From contig NC_073313.1 of NCBI RefSeq assembly GCF_027595985.1, forward strand, positions 115,335,552 through 115,399,551: 64,000 bases of DNA, given 5' to 3'. Within the stretch, counting starts at the first letter, position 1. Every line of letters begins with the position of its first letter. Below the pieces are notes generated by a model. That model was not told the DNA's origin, searched no databases, and saw only the letters and a program-made list of their open reading frames with translations. A program made the translations under genes and the position numbers. Shown piece by piece: positions 11,015-22,526 of this stretch. This DNA comes from Sorex araneus (taxonomy: Eukaryota; Chordata; Mammalia; Eulipotyphla; Soricidae).

Positions 11015-11680
11015 ACCCATAAAAAAATTCTCAGCATCGCTTATTATCAGAGAAATCCAAATCAAGAGAACAATGAGATAACAACTCATTGAAGATGGCA
11101 TATATAAAAAAATCTGATTGGCAGGGATGTAGTGTAAAAGGAAATCTCATCCACTGCTAGTTGGAATGTTACCTGGTACAAACCCTGTGGAAAACAGTAT
11201 GAAGAGTTCTCAATAAATTTATAATTGAACTTCCATATGACCTAGGATTTCCACTTTGGGGCATCAACCCTCAGGACATAAAACCACTCTCTCAAAAGGA
11301 CATATGCACACCATTATTCATTGCTGCACTCAGTACAATAGCTTAGATATGGAATCAACCTAGGTATCCAAAGACAGATGAATGGATTATGAAGATGTAG
11401 TATATAAAGACAATGTAGTACTACGCAGCAGCAAGAAATGATAAAATCATACAATTTACTGCAATATGGCTGGAACTGGAAGATTTCATATAGAGTAAAG
11501 TAAGCTAGAAGAAGGAAGACAAACACAGGATGGTCTAACTTATTTGTGGTAGATAGACTACTGAATAAGGAAATGTATTGTAGTAAAAAGGGTATGCCTA
11601 GATGATCCTTGACCCCAGTGTTTAGAGAAGTATAGAGAAACAAATCAAGGGGGGAAAAGAAGAAGAAAAAGGGACATAAT
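11015..11680 (+). mobile_element. Old L1 3' end, left part
   Basis: Degraded L1 ORF2 C-terminal text (cagagaaatccaaatcaaga, then gaacttccatatgacctagg) runs into a 3' UTR. It resumes at about 13156 beyond a younger L1 insertion, so this element was the target. Confidence 0.8.
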
Positions 11681-13140
11681 GGGGAAATAGGCATCAGGGC
11701 TTCAGTTATATGGGTGACATGGGTGAGTGGTATAGCCATATATCCAAAACACAGACTCAACAAAACTAAAAACAACATCAGACATGAACGTATAAGGTTC
11801 ATAGAAGAAAATGTAGGCAGAACTCTCCATTACATTGAAGCTAAAAGCATCTTTAAGGATGAAACAGCACTGACCATGCAAGTGGAAGCAAACATAAACA
11901 AATGGGACTACATCAAACTAAGAAGCTTCTGCACTTCAAAAGAAACAGTGACCAAAATATAGAAAGAGCCCACAGAATCGGAAAGAATATTTACCCAAGA
12001 CCCATCTGATAAGGGATTAATATCCAGGATATACAAGACACTAGTAGAATTGTAGAAGAAAAAAGCCCTCCAACCCCACCAAAAAAATGGGGAGAAGAAA
12101 TGAAAAGAAGTTTCCTCAAAAAAGAAATACACATGGCCAAAAGACACATGAAAAAATGCTCCACATCGCTAGTCATCAGGGAGATGCAAATCAAAACAAC
12201 AATGAGATATCTTCTCACACCACAGAGACTGGCACACATTCAAACGAACAAAAGTAACCAGTGCTGGCATGGATTTGGGGAAACAGGGATGCTCCTTCAC
12301 TGTTGGTGGGAATGCCAACTGGTCTAGCCTTTCGGGAAAAAAATATGGACAGTATTTCAAAAACTAGAAATTGAGCTTCCATATGACCCCACAATACCAC
12401 CTCTGGGAATATATCCTGAGGATGCAAACAAGCACAGTGGAAATGACATCTGTACCTATATATTCATTTCAGCACTGTTCACAATAGCCAAAATCTGGAA
12501 ACAACCCGAGTGCACTAAAACAGATGACTGGTAAAAGAAACTTTGGTACATCTACACAATGGAATACTATGCAGCTGTTAGGAGAGATGAAGTCATGAAA
12601 TTTGTTTATAAATGGATAAACATGGAGAGTATCATGCTAAGTGAAATGAGTCAGAAAGCAAGAGGGGCAGGCATAGGAGGACTGCACTCATTTGTGGAGT
12701 ATAGAATAACATAACATGAGGCTGACACCCAAGCACAGTAGATACAAGGACCAGGAGGATTTCCCCATAGCTGGCAGACTGCTTCATGAGTGGAGGGGAG
12801 AAGTCAGATGGAATAGAGAAGGGATCACTAAGAAAATGATGGCTGGAGGAACCAGTTGGGATGGGAGATGCATGCCAAAAGCAGGTAATGGATCAAACAT
12901 GATGGCCTCTCAGTGTCTGTGTTGCAAGCTATAATGCCCAAAAGTAGAGAGAGAGTATGGGGAATATTGTCTGCCATAGAGGCAGGGGGAGGGTGGGAAA
13001 GGGGTGGTATACCAGGGATATTGGTGGTGGGGAATGTGCACTGGTGGAGGGATGGGTGTTTCATCATTGTGAGATTGTAACCCGAACATGAAAGCTTGTA
13101 ACTATCTCACGGTGATTCAATAAAATTTAAAAAATTAAAA
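11681..13140 (+). mobile_element. Younger L1 nested in an older L1
   Basis: The ORF2 C-terminal region is readable with few breaks: the 11714-11962 frame, then [13 protein letters not shown] at 12134 and the CWWECQL motif near 12297-12320. The 3' UTR has a G-rich core (12985-13006) and a gtgattcaataaaattt end. A likely duplication is agaaaaagggacataat (11664-11680) against agaaaaagacataat (13141-13155). L1 homology is only obvious from about 11765, so the left limit is less certain than the right. Confidence 0.8.
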
Positions 13141-13155
13141 AGAAAAAGACATAAT

Positions 13156-13378
13156 ATCTAATTTGTAACCACTGAAACTTTGTGGTATACCTGTCCATTT
13201 GACAGGCAGGGATGAGGTAGGGTTCAGGTGGGGTAGGGATATGGGGACACTGGAGGGAGGGAGGTGGAGGGAAATCAAAACTGGTGGTGGGATTGGTATT
13301 GAATTATATGCCTAAAACTCAATTTTCAATAATGTTATAAAGCATAGTTATTTAATAAAAAAGAACTGGAATAAAAGA
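13156..13378 (+). mobile_element. Old L1 3' end, right part
   Basis: This is the continuation of the L1 3' UTR begun at 11015. It holds a G-rich block (13200-13275), ggtattgaattatatgccta and an A-rich end. Confidence 0.7.
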
Positions 13379-13804
13379 ATAAAACTAAAAATGCTTTAAT
13401 TGAAATAGAAGTTCTGTGTCTATATACAAAACTTCTTTTTATGTACTTTCTTTTTTGCCTTCTTTTTTTCATTTTTACTCAATAGTATAAGCATATTTTT
13501 GAGATTTTTCTAATATTTTAGTTTTTAATATTTCTTTAATTTACACGGAATATATTTTGCTATGTACTATTCAGTGAGGAGATAATATTGTTTTTCCAAA
13601 TAATTTTCCTAGGGTGGAAAAACATGTTTAGAATCTTTGTTTTAGTGGCATAAGGGTTTTCTCTACTCGGTGACCTTGCTTTCACTACGTCAGCATTCCC
13701 AGCTCAATTTGCAGTGAGACTGATTGACTTAAGTATCGTGAAAAATCCTCACAGACTTCAAAGTCCAAATAATGAGATGGAGGAAACTTTTAATTTGTGG
13801 TGAT
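13379..13804. other. Unannotated unique stretch
   Basis: T-rich, AT-rich sequence. No gene is seen. Confidence 0.5.
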
Positions 13805-13815
13805 AATATTTCTAG

Positions 13816-14008
13816 GGATGGAGTGATAGCACAGCGGGTAGGGTGCTTGCCTTGCAAGCTACAGAGAGTATCCCGCCCACACAGCAGAGCCTGGCAAGCT
13901 ACCAGTGGCGTATTCGATATGCCAAAAACAGTAACAACAAGTCTTACAATGGAGACATTACTGGTGCCCGCTTGAGTAAATCGATGAACAACGGGATGGC
14001 AGTGCTAC
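13816..14008 (+). mobile_element. SINE2: tRNA head joined to RTE-derived body and tail
   Basis: The tRNA-type head (gtgatagcacagcgggtagg) is followed by gagagtatcccgcccacac and cgtattcgatatgccaaaaa, text also found in the RTE 5' region at 52040-52150 (reverse strand). It ends in ggagacattactggtgcccg, the RTE 3' tail. The duplication aatatttctag (13805-13815 and 14009-14019) flanks it. Part of the usual body after the B box is missing in this copy. Confidence 0.92.
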
Positions 14009-14019
14009 AATATTTCTAG

Positions 14020-15115
14020 ATTTATTCCTCTTCATGGTAGAAATGTGTATCATACAACCAATAAGCGGTAGAAAATCAAATTCGAAAATCATAATAAACA
14101 ACTGTGCCATGTCTGTGTGAGTGAAGCCCCAGTGTCCCCTCCCTAGTCCACTTTCACCCCCAACAAATGTTCTGGCAGAATCTGACCTAAACAAGCAACA
14201 AAAGATATCGAAAGTTAAATGCTCTGTTGCTTTGTCTTCCTATTTCTAATATCCTAAAATGTCATTCCCATTACCCCACCTCTTACGTTTTTCCAGCAAT
14301 GAGATATTAGAAGTACACGGAGATAGGTATACAAAAGTAATCATTACAAGAGAAATCTTTAAGCACAAACATTTAGTGTTTGTTTTCACATCTAATATCA
14401 CTGGCTTTACCAGTCTTGATCAGATCTATGCCATATATAGGAAGGCAACTATTAGAAATGAGATGCTATATTGAAGGCAGAGATTAATGTCAAAGATGCC
14501 AGTTAAGACATTAAGACCAATGTGCAGGTTAGAGTAGAGAACTGTCTGTATACCACATACCAGGTCATAGTTCAGATTAAGAGCATTGAACAGTAAGTTA
14601 TCTAACTCTCATACAACTGAATAAATTGAATAATAAGTAAGATAAAATATATATATAAAAAGACAGTGGGAGTAAGGAGATATCTTAAATGACCAGCATG
14701 TTTCTGCACTGGAAGACTGAAACTAGTGAGTTGAGAATATGAGCAACAAAATTGGGTGGTTGCAGGTAAAAGAAAGGGTAGTTTCAGATTAGAGTTTATA
14801 ATGCTTACAGGGCATCCAGAGGAGCTATTGAATGATAGTAACTCTACCATGGTTCATTCAACAGTGTTGCCCTATGAGTTGCCCTATATTTCATATAGGC
14901 ACATTTTTTTCTCATGTTAACAATCTTAATTTAGAGTATGTTATATACAAAATGTTATCGTTTAATGTTATTATTTAAAGTAGCATTCTACCTCAAAATT
15001 TACGGTATGAATAGTTCATCACCCATAGTTAAAACTCTATGGTAAAGACTGAGAGTCTTGCTTCTGAAATAGGAAATAAACAAGATTGCCCTCATAACCA
15101 CTTTCATCACTGGGT
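14020..15115. other. Unique stretch of ~1.1 kb
   Basis: No gene, RNA or interspersed repeat was recognised. Small open frames here lack any family resemblance. Confidence 0.5.
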
Positions 15116-15122
15116 GCTATAT

Positions 15123-16129
15123 CACTGTCATCCCGTTGTTCGTCAATTTACTCGAACGGGCACCAGTTATGTCTCTATTATACTCAGCTCTGAGATTTTA
15201 GCAGTCTCTCCTTACTTGTCTTTCCCAATGATTGGAGACTCTTTCAGGGTCAGGGGAATGAGATCTATCATTACTGTTTTTGGCATATTGAATACACCAT
15301 GGGTAGCTTGCCAGGCTCTGCTGTGTGGGCGGGATACACTCAGTAGCTTGCTGGGCTCTCCCGGAGGTATGTGTATATCTTTTACTGTATTTGGGATATG
15401 AATATGCTATGGGGAGCTTGCAAGACTCTCCTCTGTGGGCAATAGACTCTTGGTAGCTTGTCAAGTTCTCCAAGAGGGAGAATAAGGCTATTAGATGTCA
15501 CGTGGCCACTTGCGGCCACTCTCTTCCGGGAGCTTGGTTTTATAGTCTCTGGATGTTGGCCATTGGTGGGATTACACAGCACCGGGTGCAGTTTGTGGCT
15601 GTGGCTGCCAAGCTACTGGAAAATGGGGGGGAGGGCGTTTGGGTGGAGAAGACCCAGTCCCAATCCAAGCAGGCTTGGAGATCTCAGACCCAGGTCCTGC
15701 ACACCTGGGTTCCTCTGCCAGTCCCTTCATGTGTGAGGCTCGTCTGAACATGTGGAGAGTGGCCTTGAGCATGGCTATGGCTGGGTTCCAGAGGTCTTCA
15801 ACTGCCATGGCTCTGCTTGGGGCAGGGAGGGAGAGGCAACCTGTCCCCTCCGAGGGGCCCCAGTGAAGACAGCCTGGTGTGGGGGACAAGAGACTCTGTG
15901 TTGCTCTCTTCCAGGAGCTTGATTTTATAGTCTCTGGATGTCGGCTGTTGGTGGGATTACATGGCACCGGGGGGAGTTTGTGGCTGTGGCTGCTAAGCTA
16001 CTGGAAAATGGGGGCTCTGGGTGGAGAAGGCCCAGTCCAAATCGGAGCAGGCTTGGAGATCTCAGCCCCGGGTCCCACACACCTGGGTTCCTCTGCTGGT
16101 CCCTTCATGCATGAGGCTCATCTGAGGGG
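15123..16129 (-). mobile_element. Long RTE-derived non-autonomous element
   Basis: Read on the minus strand, the element ends with the RTE 3' tail (actggtgcccgttcgagtaa, ending at 15123). Immediately before it lies text matching the RTE 5' UTR (ctgaccctgaaagagtctcc and agagactgctaaaatctcag), with no coding region between. Further upstream a ~380-bp module is repeated: on + strand, ttatagtctctggatgttgg at 15540 and ttatagtctctggatgtcgg at 15924. A 7-base repeat, gctatat, flanks it (15116-15122 and 16130-16136). The apparent open frames in the GC-rich modules resemble no protein I know. Confidence 0.8.
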
Positions 16130-16169
16130 GCTATATAGCATGAACAAATAGGCAAGAAAAATAAATGAA

Positions 16170-16320
16170 AAGTATTCATATTGTAAATAAATGATCTCTA
16201 TTCACTAGTGACGTAGTTTCCTATAAAGGCCTAAAGACTACATAAGTGCTCATGCATGGACACACACGTTAGAAATAATAAATGAAATCCGTAAAGTTTC
16301 AAGATCCAAAATCAATACAC
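16170..16320 (+). mobile_element. Old L1 ORF2, left part
   Basis: This weak L1 ORF2 text leads into the insertion site at 16321 and continues at 17470. The reading aaattcagttgtgtttctat is the L1 segment that follows the RT domain. Confidence 0.6.
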
Positions 16321-16338
16321 AAAATTCAGTTGTGTTTC

Positions 16339-17451
16339 CGCAGCACTGTTTACAATAGCCAGAATCTGGAAAAAACCCGAGTGCCCTAGAACAGATGACT
16401 GGTTGAAGAAACTCTGGTACATATATACAATGGAATACTATGCAGCTGTTAGAAAAAATGAGGTCATGACGTTTGCATATAAGTGGATCTACATGGAAAG
16501 TATCATGCTAAGTGAAATGAGTCAGAAAGAGAGAGACAGACATAGAAAGATTGCACTCATCTGTGGAATATAGAATAATAGACTATAAGACGAACACCCA
16601 AGAATAGTAGAAATAAGTACCAGGAGGTTGTCACCATGGCTTGGAGGCTGTTCTCTCACTCTGGGCAACTCAGAGAATGGAACAGCAAGTAAAATGTGGT
16701 TGTTGGTCATGAGGGGGAAAGATGATGCGGGCCAAATATAGACTAGAGACTGAACGCAATGGCCACTCAACACCTTTATTGCAAACCACAACACCTAACA
16801 AGAGAGAGAGAACAAAAGGGAATTCCCTGCCATAGTGGCAGGGTGGGGTGGGGGGAGACGGGACTGGGAAGGGGGGGTGGGATGTTGGGTTTACTGGTGG
16901 TGGAGAATGGGCACTGGTGAAGGGATGGGTTATCAAACTCTGTAAGGGAGAAACATGAGCACAAAAATGTATAAATCTGTAACTGTACCCTCACGTTGAC
17001 TCACTAATTAAAAATAAACTATAAAAAAAAAAAAGTTGTTAGGACATAAGGCCCAAAAGGGGGAAGAGAACAAGAGAGAGACAGAGAGACAGAGACAGAG
17101 AGAGATGGAGACAGAGATAGAGGAAGAGGAAAGAGAGAGAGAGACAAAGAATTGGAGAGACAAGAGAGAGACATACAGAGACAGAGAGAGACAGAGAGAC
17201 AGAGAGAGATAGACAGAGAAAAAGAGACAGAGAGAAACAGAGAGAGAGAGAGAGAGGAAAAGTGCATGCTAGAATGGCAGGGGGTGGGAAAGTGTGGCAG
17301 GGCAGGAAGAAAACTGGGACCATTGGTGGTGGGAAAAGTACACTGGTGAAAGCATGGGAGTTGTCTGAAATCCAATCATGAGCAACTTTGTAAATGTGCA
17401 TATCACTGTGACTCAAATAAAATAATAAATAAATGGAAAAAATAAAAAAAA
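16339..17451 (+). mobile_element. L1 insertion with a 3'-transduced second L1 3' UTR
   Basis: The first ~690 bases are an L1 3' end: ORF2 C-terminus IARIWKKPECPRTDDWLKK, a G-rich 3' UTR, and an A tail near 17020-17034. Another ~415 bases follow, holding a GA-rich tract and a distinct L1-like 3' UTR with its own A tail (17433-17455). A single 18-base duplication, aaaattcagttgtgtttc, brackets both parts (16321-16338 and 17452-17469). The two therefore inserted as one unit, which is the signature of read-through past the first poly(A) signal. Confidence 0.85.
17076..17260. repeat. GA-rich simple repeat
   Basis: An imperfect (GAGACA)n/(GA)n purine tract inside the transduced segment. Antisense it appears as serine/leucine-rich open frames with no coding meaning. 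Confidence 0.95.
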
Positions 17452-17469
17452 AAAATTCAGTTGTGTTTC

Positions 17470-18413
17470 TATAAACAATAGGTAATTTGAAAAGAAATGT
17501 AATAAAACAATTTCATTTACAATGTTACCAAAAATATGAAATAGTTGATAATTAGCCAAGAAGATAAAATGCATATATGCTTAAAAACTACAACAGAGTC
17601 CAGGAATGTAGAGCATTTGCCTTGCCTGTGTGAGGCCCTGATTTATTATCCAGCATGCCCCTCCCCTTCAAAAAAACATTACAAAACATTTTGAAATAAA
17701 GATAAAAGTCAATGCAAATATATTTTGTGAACATGGATGAGAGAACTTGACACTAGGGTGAGGTGTGCTGTGGTGAATGGGCATTTGAGCCACGGGCACT
17801 TGTGGCCCTGGGTGATATAGTACTTATACTGTCCCAACGAGGATGCTCATTTTCCTTGACTTTTGGGTGCTTTCATATCATCTCAAAAAGAAAGCAAAAT
17901 TCTATACTCAGAATTTGTCAAGTATCTCTTGTTTCCCAGAAAAAATAATCCTGCTTCTTAAAGAAAATGTTAATGCCATTTAAAAGTTATCATCATATTC
18001 GCTGCAATCCCTATCAACATGAATGATATTTTTGAAAGAAATCTTTCAAAAAATCTTCCAAATCTATCCTAAAATTCATATGGACGTTCAAGAGATATTA
18101 AATAACCAAAACAATCTTGATAAAGGGAAACCAAGTTAGAGGATTCACCCTTCCTGATTTCAAAACTTACTAGGAAAGAAGTTAGAAATAAGTAATACAC
18201 AAATCAAAACAGTGCAGTACTGACATAAAAACAGACATATCCACTAATGTAAGTATAACTCAGAATACATAAGAAAACTCTGATACATTTTGTCAAATTA
18301 ATTGTTGGCAAGCATGCCAAAACTATTCCAGGGGGAAATGGCAGTCTTTTCAACAAATGATACTGAAATACCAAAAATCCAAGGGTGAAAAATAATGAAA
18401 TTGGACCCGCCCC
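17470..18413 (+). mobile_element. Old L1 ORF2, middle part
   Basis: It continues the degraded ORF2, with the segment ctgcaatccctatcaacatg (18002) and later aaattcatatggacgttcaa. A SINE fragment lies at 17590-17672. It has no intact reading frame. Confidence 0.75.
17590..17672 (+). mobile_element. SINE fragment
   Basis: Only the head region (gagcatttgccttgcctgtg) and a degraded B-box area remain. Confidence 0.6.

Positions 18414-18459
<46 letters not shown>
18414..18459. repeat. (CA)n microsatellite
   Basis: About 23 CA units within the old L1. Confidence 0.97.
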
Positions 18460-18461
<2 letters not shown>

Positions 18462-18473
18462 CAAAACTAAATT

Positions 18474-18640
18474 AGGGGCCAGAGTGGTAGTACAGATGGA
18501 AGATGTTTGCCTTTACTGCAGCCGACCAGGATTCGATCCCTGACTGTCCCCCCAGCACCTCTAGGACTGATTACTGAGTACAGAACCAGGAGTACGCCCT
18601 GCACATTTCCAGACATGGCCTAGAAACAAACAATAGCAAC
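18474..18640 (+). mobile_element. tRNA SINE, diverged
   Basis: The head gggccagagtggtagtacag and B box gattcgatccc are legible, as is accaggagtac. It ends in a CAA-rich tail. Confidence 0.85.
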
Positions 18641-18681
18641 AGCAACAACAACAACAAAACTAACTTCAAAACAAAAACTTA

Positions 18682-18862
18682 ACATCCGGAGCAATAACAG
18701 AGTGGGTAAGCCTTGCCCGTAGCTGACATCGACTCTGTCGCTGTCGCTGTTTGATCTCTAGTACCACATATGGACTCCAAGCCCCAGCATGAGTGATCTT
18801 TGAATACTGAGCCAGGAGTAAATCCTGAGAACCACGGGGTATGCCTCCCTCTAAAAGAACAA
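18682..18862 (+). mobile_element. tRNA SINE, diverged
   Basis: The head cggagcaataacagagtggg is followed by a local (GTCGCT) triplication at about 18736-18750, a small expansion private to this copy. The terminal part is gagccaggagtaaatcctga. Confidence 0.85.
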
Positions 18863-19190
18863 AATGAATGAAAACTTAAGTGTAAAAGCTGGAACTATAG
18901 AACTTCCAGATTGAAACAGAGGGGGAATATTCAAGATACTGAATTTGTAAATAACTTATTGAATGTACCACCTAAAACAGGTAAGAGAAGTAAAATGGAT
19001 ATATTAGAGTTTCTCAGAATTATAAAATTTTGTGTATCAAAGTATATTTTCAACAGAATGAAACCAAAAAGAACAACTGCAAATCATGCTTCTAGTGGGG
19101 GATTAATATTCAGAACATACAAAGAATTTCTACAAATCAACCAAACAATAAAAGCCATATTTAAATGAGCAAAGAGACTTGAAAGGCAAT
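18863..19190 (+). mobile_element. Old L1 ORF2, right part
   Basis: L1 text resumes beyond the two SINEs, for example gggattaatattcagaacat, and fades near 19190. Confidence 0.7.
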
Positions 19191-20134
19191 GTTTGCAAAG
19201 ATATCCAAATAGGCCATCTGTGCACTCTCTACCCACCGTTATGGTGTCTCGTGCTTTTGCTCCCATCTCTTTTCCCTTAGCTACAGCCAGAGCTGACAGG
19301 TCTTCAAGAATGTGTGACTCTTGACTACAAGACTTCATTTTGCAGGGACAGTCAGCACTGTCTAAATCCTAATCAGCTCCTCAGACGCCAGCGCCCGAGA
19401 TGGTGACCTGCTTGCCTCTTCACAAGAGCTTCAACAGGCAGGATTTATTCTTAACCCCTTCTGTGACCTTAGCACCTAACAGAATCTAAAATAAAGATTC
19501 AGCTGTTTTCTGATTTTAACGAAAACATCCCTACTCCACTAAAGGTTTTGCACATAACCTCTCCCACCCTTTGAGCTTCCTATTTCTCTCTGTTCCTCTC
19601 TTTGCTACTATGCAGGGGAGGGGGCGGGGCTTGAGAGGCTACAGGCAAAAGTGCTTATCCTTTGTTATTTTAAGAACAATTTAAGGCTTGCAAATCTTGC
19701 ACCCTTGCTAAACTGGAAACCCTGCAAATCACCGCACCTGGTAAACCCAAGGTTATATTTTTTAAAAAATGCAAGCCCTACCGTCATTGTCATAACAATA
19801 ATATCAACAACAATGAAGAGAAGGAGAAGGCAGAAAATAATCACAAAAAAAGAAGTTAAATCTATGGTATCACCTTGAGGACAAAAACACTAAAACTTCC
19901 CATAGGATGTAAAACATTAAACAATATATATCCATTGCTCTGGAGAAGGTAAAAACTGGTCAAAGGGTTGGAGTACATGCTTTTGCTTTGTGGGTACTGC
20001 TGGACTGGAAGTGACACACAACCATAAAAACACAGAAACATGTAACAAAAAGTTCTGAAGAGGAAAAAACATTTTAAGTGTTTTCTGGTTCCAACTTGGT
20101 CCTTTCTAGCAGTGCAATAAAATTAGGAGTCCCT
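19191..20134. other. Unannotated unique stretch
   Basis: Moderately GC-rich around 19380-19420, with a GC-box-like gggggcggggc at about 19620. No exon could be supported. Confidence 0.5.
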
Positions 20135-20300
20135 TTGTTTTGTGTTGTGTTGTGTTGTGTTGTGTTTGGGGCCACACCTGACTCAGCACCCAGGAATTAG
20201 TCCCACTGGTGCTCAAGGAACCTAATGGGATGCCCAGGACTGAACCTTGGTCAGCCACATGCAAGGCAGACGCCCTATCTGGTTTGCTACCACTCCAACC
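20135..20300 (-). mobile_element. tRNA SINE, diverged
   Basis: It reads antisense, with a (TTGTG)n tail at the left (the expanded poly-A tail on the minus strand) and ggccacacctgactcagcac. Confidence 0.85.
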
Positions 20301-20777
20301 CAATTTAGGAGTCTTTAATTTTTTTTAAACCTAACAAAGCGAACTTTCCTACTTTGTACAGAATATTAATATAACCGTGGAATGAAATATGTTAAAGCAC
20401 TTTATGTATGCAAGATGCATAAATTATATGTTCAGTGTTATGCATTGTTACTATGATCTAGAGTGATTAAAATTTACCTGGATTATTCAAATTAAAATGA
20501 GGTCACTACTACCTTTAAACATATAAGTATAAGTATAAGTATAAGCATAAGTATATACAATTCCTATCCTTTCAGAGGAAACTAAAATGCAGATTTCCCA
20601 ACGTTTCTAGGACTCAAGAGATTGAGTTGCAAGGAAGTACTTGACTTTTCCATTAGTTCTGTGAGTCTCTGGTTCTGCTGAATTAATACACAAGTTGTTT
20701 TGTAGTCCTGGGCATGGTTTCCCGTTCCACAGGGGAAAGAGGGTCTTTTGTCTTGTGTTTTGGCCTATCTAATTATT
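20301..20777. other. Unique stretch with a small tandem repeat
   Basis: A (TATAAG)n run at about 20523-20558. No gene is seen. Confidence 0.6.
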
Positions 20778-20939
20778 TTTTACTTTTTGGGTCACACCCA
20801 GTGATACACAGGGGTTACTCCTGGCTCATGCACTCAGGAATTACTGGTGGTGCTCAGGGGACCATATGAGATGTTGGTAATCGAACCTGGGTCAGCCACA
20901 TGCAAAGCAAACACCTTACCCGCTGTATTGCTCCAGCCT
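20778..20939 (-). mobile_element. tRNA SINE
   Basis: Antisense copy with gggtcacacccagtgataca at the left and gctgtattgctccagcc at the right. It is moderately diverged. Confidence 0.9.
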
Positions 20940-21298
20940 CTATCTGATTTATTGAGATAATTCAATTACCTAAACTATGTAGGCTCGCAGGAAACCTACC
21001 ATGCACTTATTACCAAACCCAAATAAGGTCAGAGATGACTGATGTAGAGAGAGGGCAGAGTAGAAGCCAATTACAATTGCTTCAGCCTCATCTGCATTGT
21101 TATTAATCTGTGGGTAGTGTCTGCTAAGAAAGCCAGAGAGGAATGCTTCCCGCACTATTTGAAATACGTCAGATCTGAACTACTATGTCTCCACTCTAAT
21201 GTGATCTTAAATCTAAATGGAGAAATCAAGTTGACTAGCATTTCTTTGTAGTTTATAATCTAAGAATTTCCCAGGTTAAACCATTTGAAAAAAATATG
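20940..21298. other. Unique stretch, candidate conserved non-coding DNA
   Basis: It lacks repeats. The part at about 21030-21180 has balanced composition with homeobox-like motifs (ccaattacaattgc), unlike its AT-rich surroundings. This is only a hint. Confidence 0.3.
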
Positions 21299-21307
21299 GA
21301 ACTGATG

Positions 21308-21562
21308 GACTGGAGCAATAGCACAGCAGGTAGGATGTTTGCCTTGCACGCAGCGGACCCAAGTTCAATTCCTCTGTCTCTCTCTGGAGAGCCCGACAAG
21401 CTATCGAGAGTATCCCACCCACACGGCAGAGCCTGGCAAACTACTGGTGGCATATTCGATATGCCAAAAACAGTAACAAGTCTCACAATGGAGACGTTAC
21501 TGGTGCCCTCTCAAGCAAATCAATGAACAACGGGAGGACAGTGATACAGTGATACGGTGATA
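21308..21562 (+). mobile_element. SINE2 with RTE 3' tail, complete structure
   Basis: The modules run in order: tRNA-type head with B box (agttcaattcc, about 21362), RTE 5'-derived body (gagagtatcccacccacac and cgatatgccaaaaacagtaa), RTE 3' tail (ggagacgttactggtgcc), and a (GTGATAC)n terminus. It is flanked by gaactgatg (21299-21307 and 21563-21571). The (GTGATAC) end matches the RTE copy at 31868-31874. Confidence 0.93.
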
Positions 21563-21571
21563 GAACTGATG

Positions 21572-21917
21572 CAACATTTGGGCATCTTAAATAAATTAAA
21601 TTAAAATATTATTGAATTAGTATTTTCGCTGTATTATATCATTCATAACAGAGACACAGAATTACTCAACTGTATTAGACATTAGTTTATTTAATACAAT
21701 TCGCTTCTAGTCCTTTTGAAGGAGCTTTTTTCAAAGTAGAGGCCAATAAGATTCTTCACAGGGATGGATACATATATACAGCAGGAGCTGAGGTGTGGAC
21801 CTCCAGGTCACTTTAAATCTCTGCCCATGGAACAGGTGGTCAATCAAATTAGATAATGGAATGGCTGGGGATGGAACCAGCAGCAGATAAAAAGAAGCTC
21901 CCAGTCTTATAACTCCC

Positions 21918-21967
<50 letters not shown>

Positions 21968-22323
21968 TTCTCACTCTCTCTCTCCCTTCCCCCCCACCAC
22001 ACCCTCTGAAACTGTTCAGGTACAGATAGGAGGCCCAGCGGTAGTTATAGAGCACAGGGATATGGCCTTGGCGGGAGAATGAGGAATGCACACATGGAAT
22101 AGAGGGAGCAGCACAGAAACAGGCAGGACCTGGCCGTGGTTCCCAGGAAGCGAGCAGACAGCATGGGACAAGCCGGGAAGTTCATTCACAGGACAGGGCA
22201 GCATCAGGGACAGGACCAGTGATGTCGTTCATGGGTAAAAGAAAAGCCTAGATATCTGGGGAGGGACATAGACCCATCTACTTTATCTGTACAGTGAACT
22301 CTAACCTTTAATCTACCGAGTTT
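21572..22323. other. Unique stretch with a (TC)n tract
   Basis: It contains the TC microsatellite (21921-21983). The GC-richer part at 21990-22220 is unrecognised and has no convincing ORF. Confidence 0.5.
21921..21983. repeat. (TC)n microsatellite
   Basis: A nearly pure CT run with a few interruptions. Confidence 0.96.
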
Positions 22324-22338
22324 TGTATGTAAGTCTTT

Positions 22339-22511
22339 TTTTTTTTTTCTTTTTGGGTCACACCTGGCGATGCACAGGGGTTACTCCTGGCTCTGCACTC
22401 AGGAATTACCCCTGGCGGTGCTCAGGGGACCATATGGGATGCTGGGATTTGAACCCGGGTCGGCCACGTGCAAGGCAAATGCCCTACCCGCTGTGCTATC
22501 TCTCCAGCCCC
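22339..22511 (-). mobile_element. tRNA SINE, young copy
   Basis: A near-consensus antisense copy. A 15-base duplication, tgtatgtaagtcttt (22324-22338 and 22512-22526), marks both ends. Confidence 0.96.
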
Positions 22512-22526
22512 TGTATGTAAGTCTTT

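Noticed and set aside
11314-11802. A 162-codon minus-strand open frame
   Set aside because: Antisense of an old L1 ORF2 end and 3' UTR.
17019-17416. Serine/leucine-rich open frames
   Set aside because: They are translations of the GA microsatellite and the L1 3' UTR.
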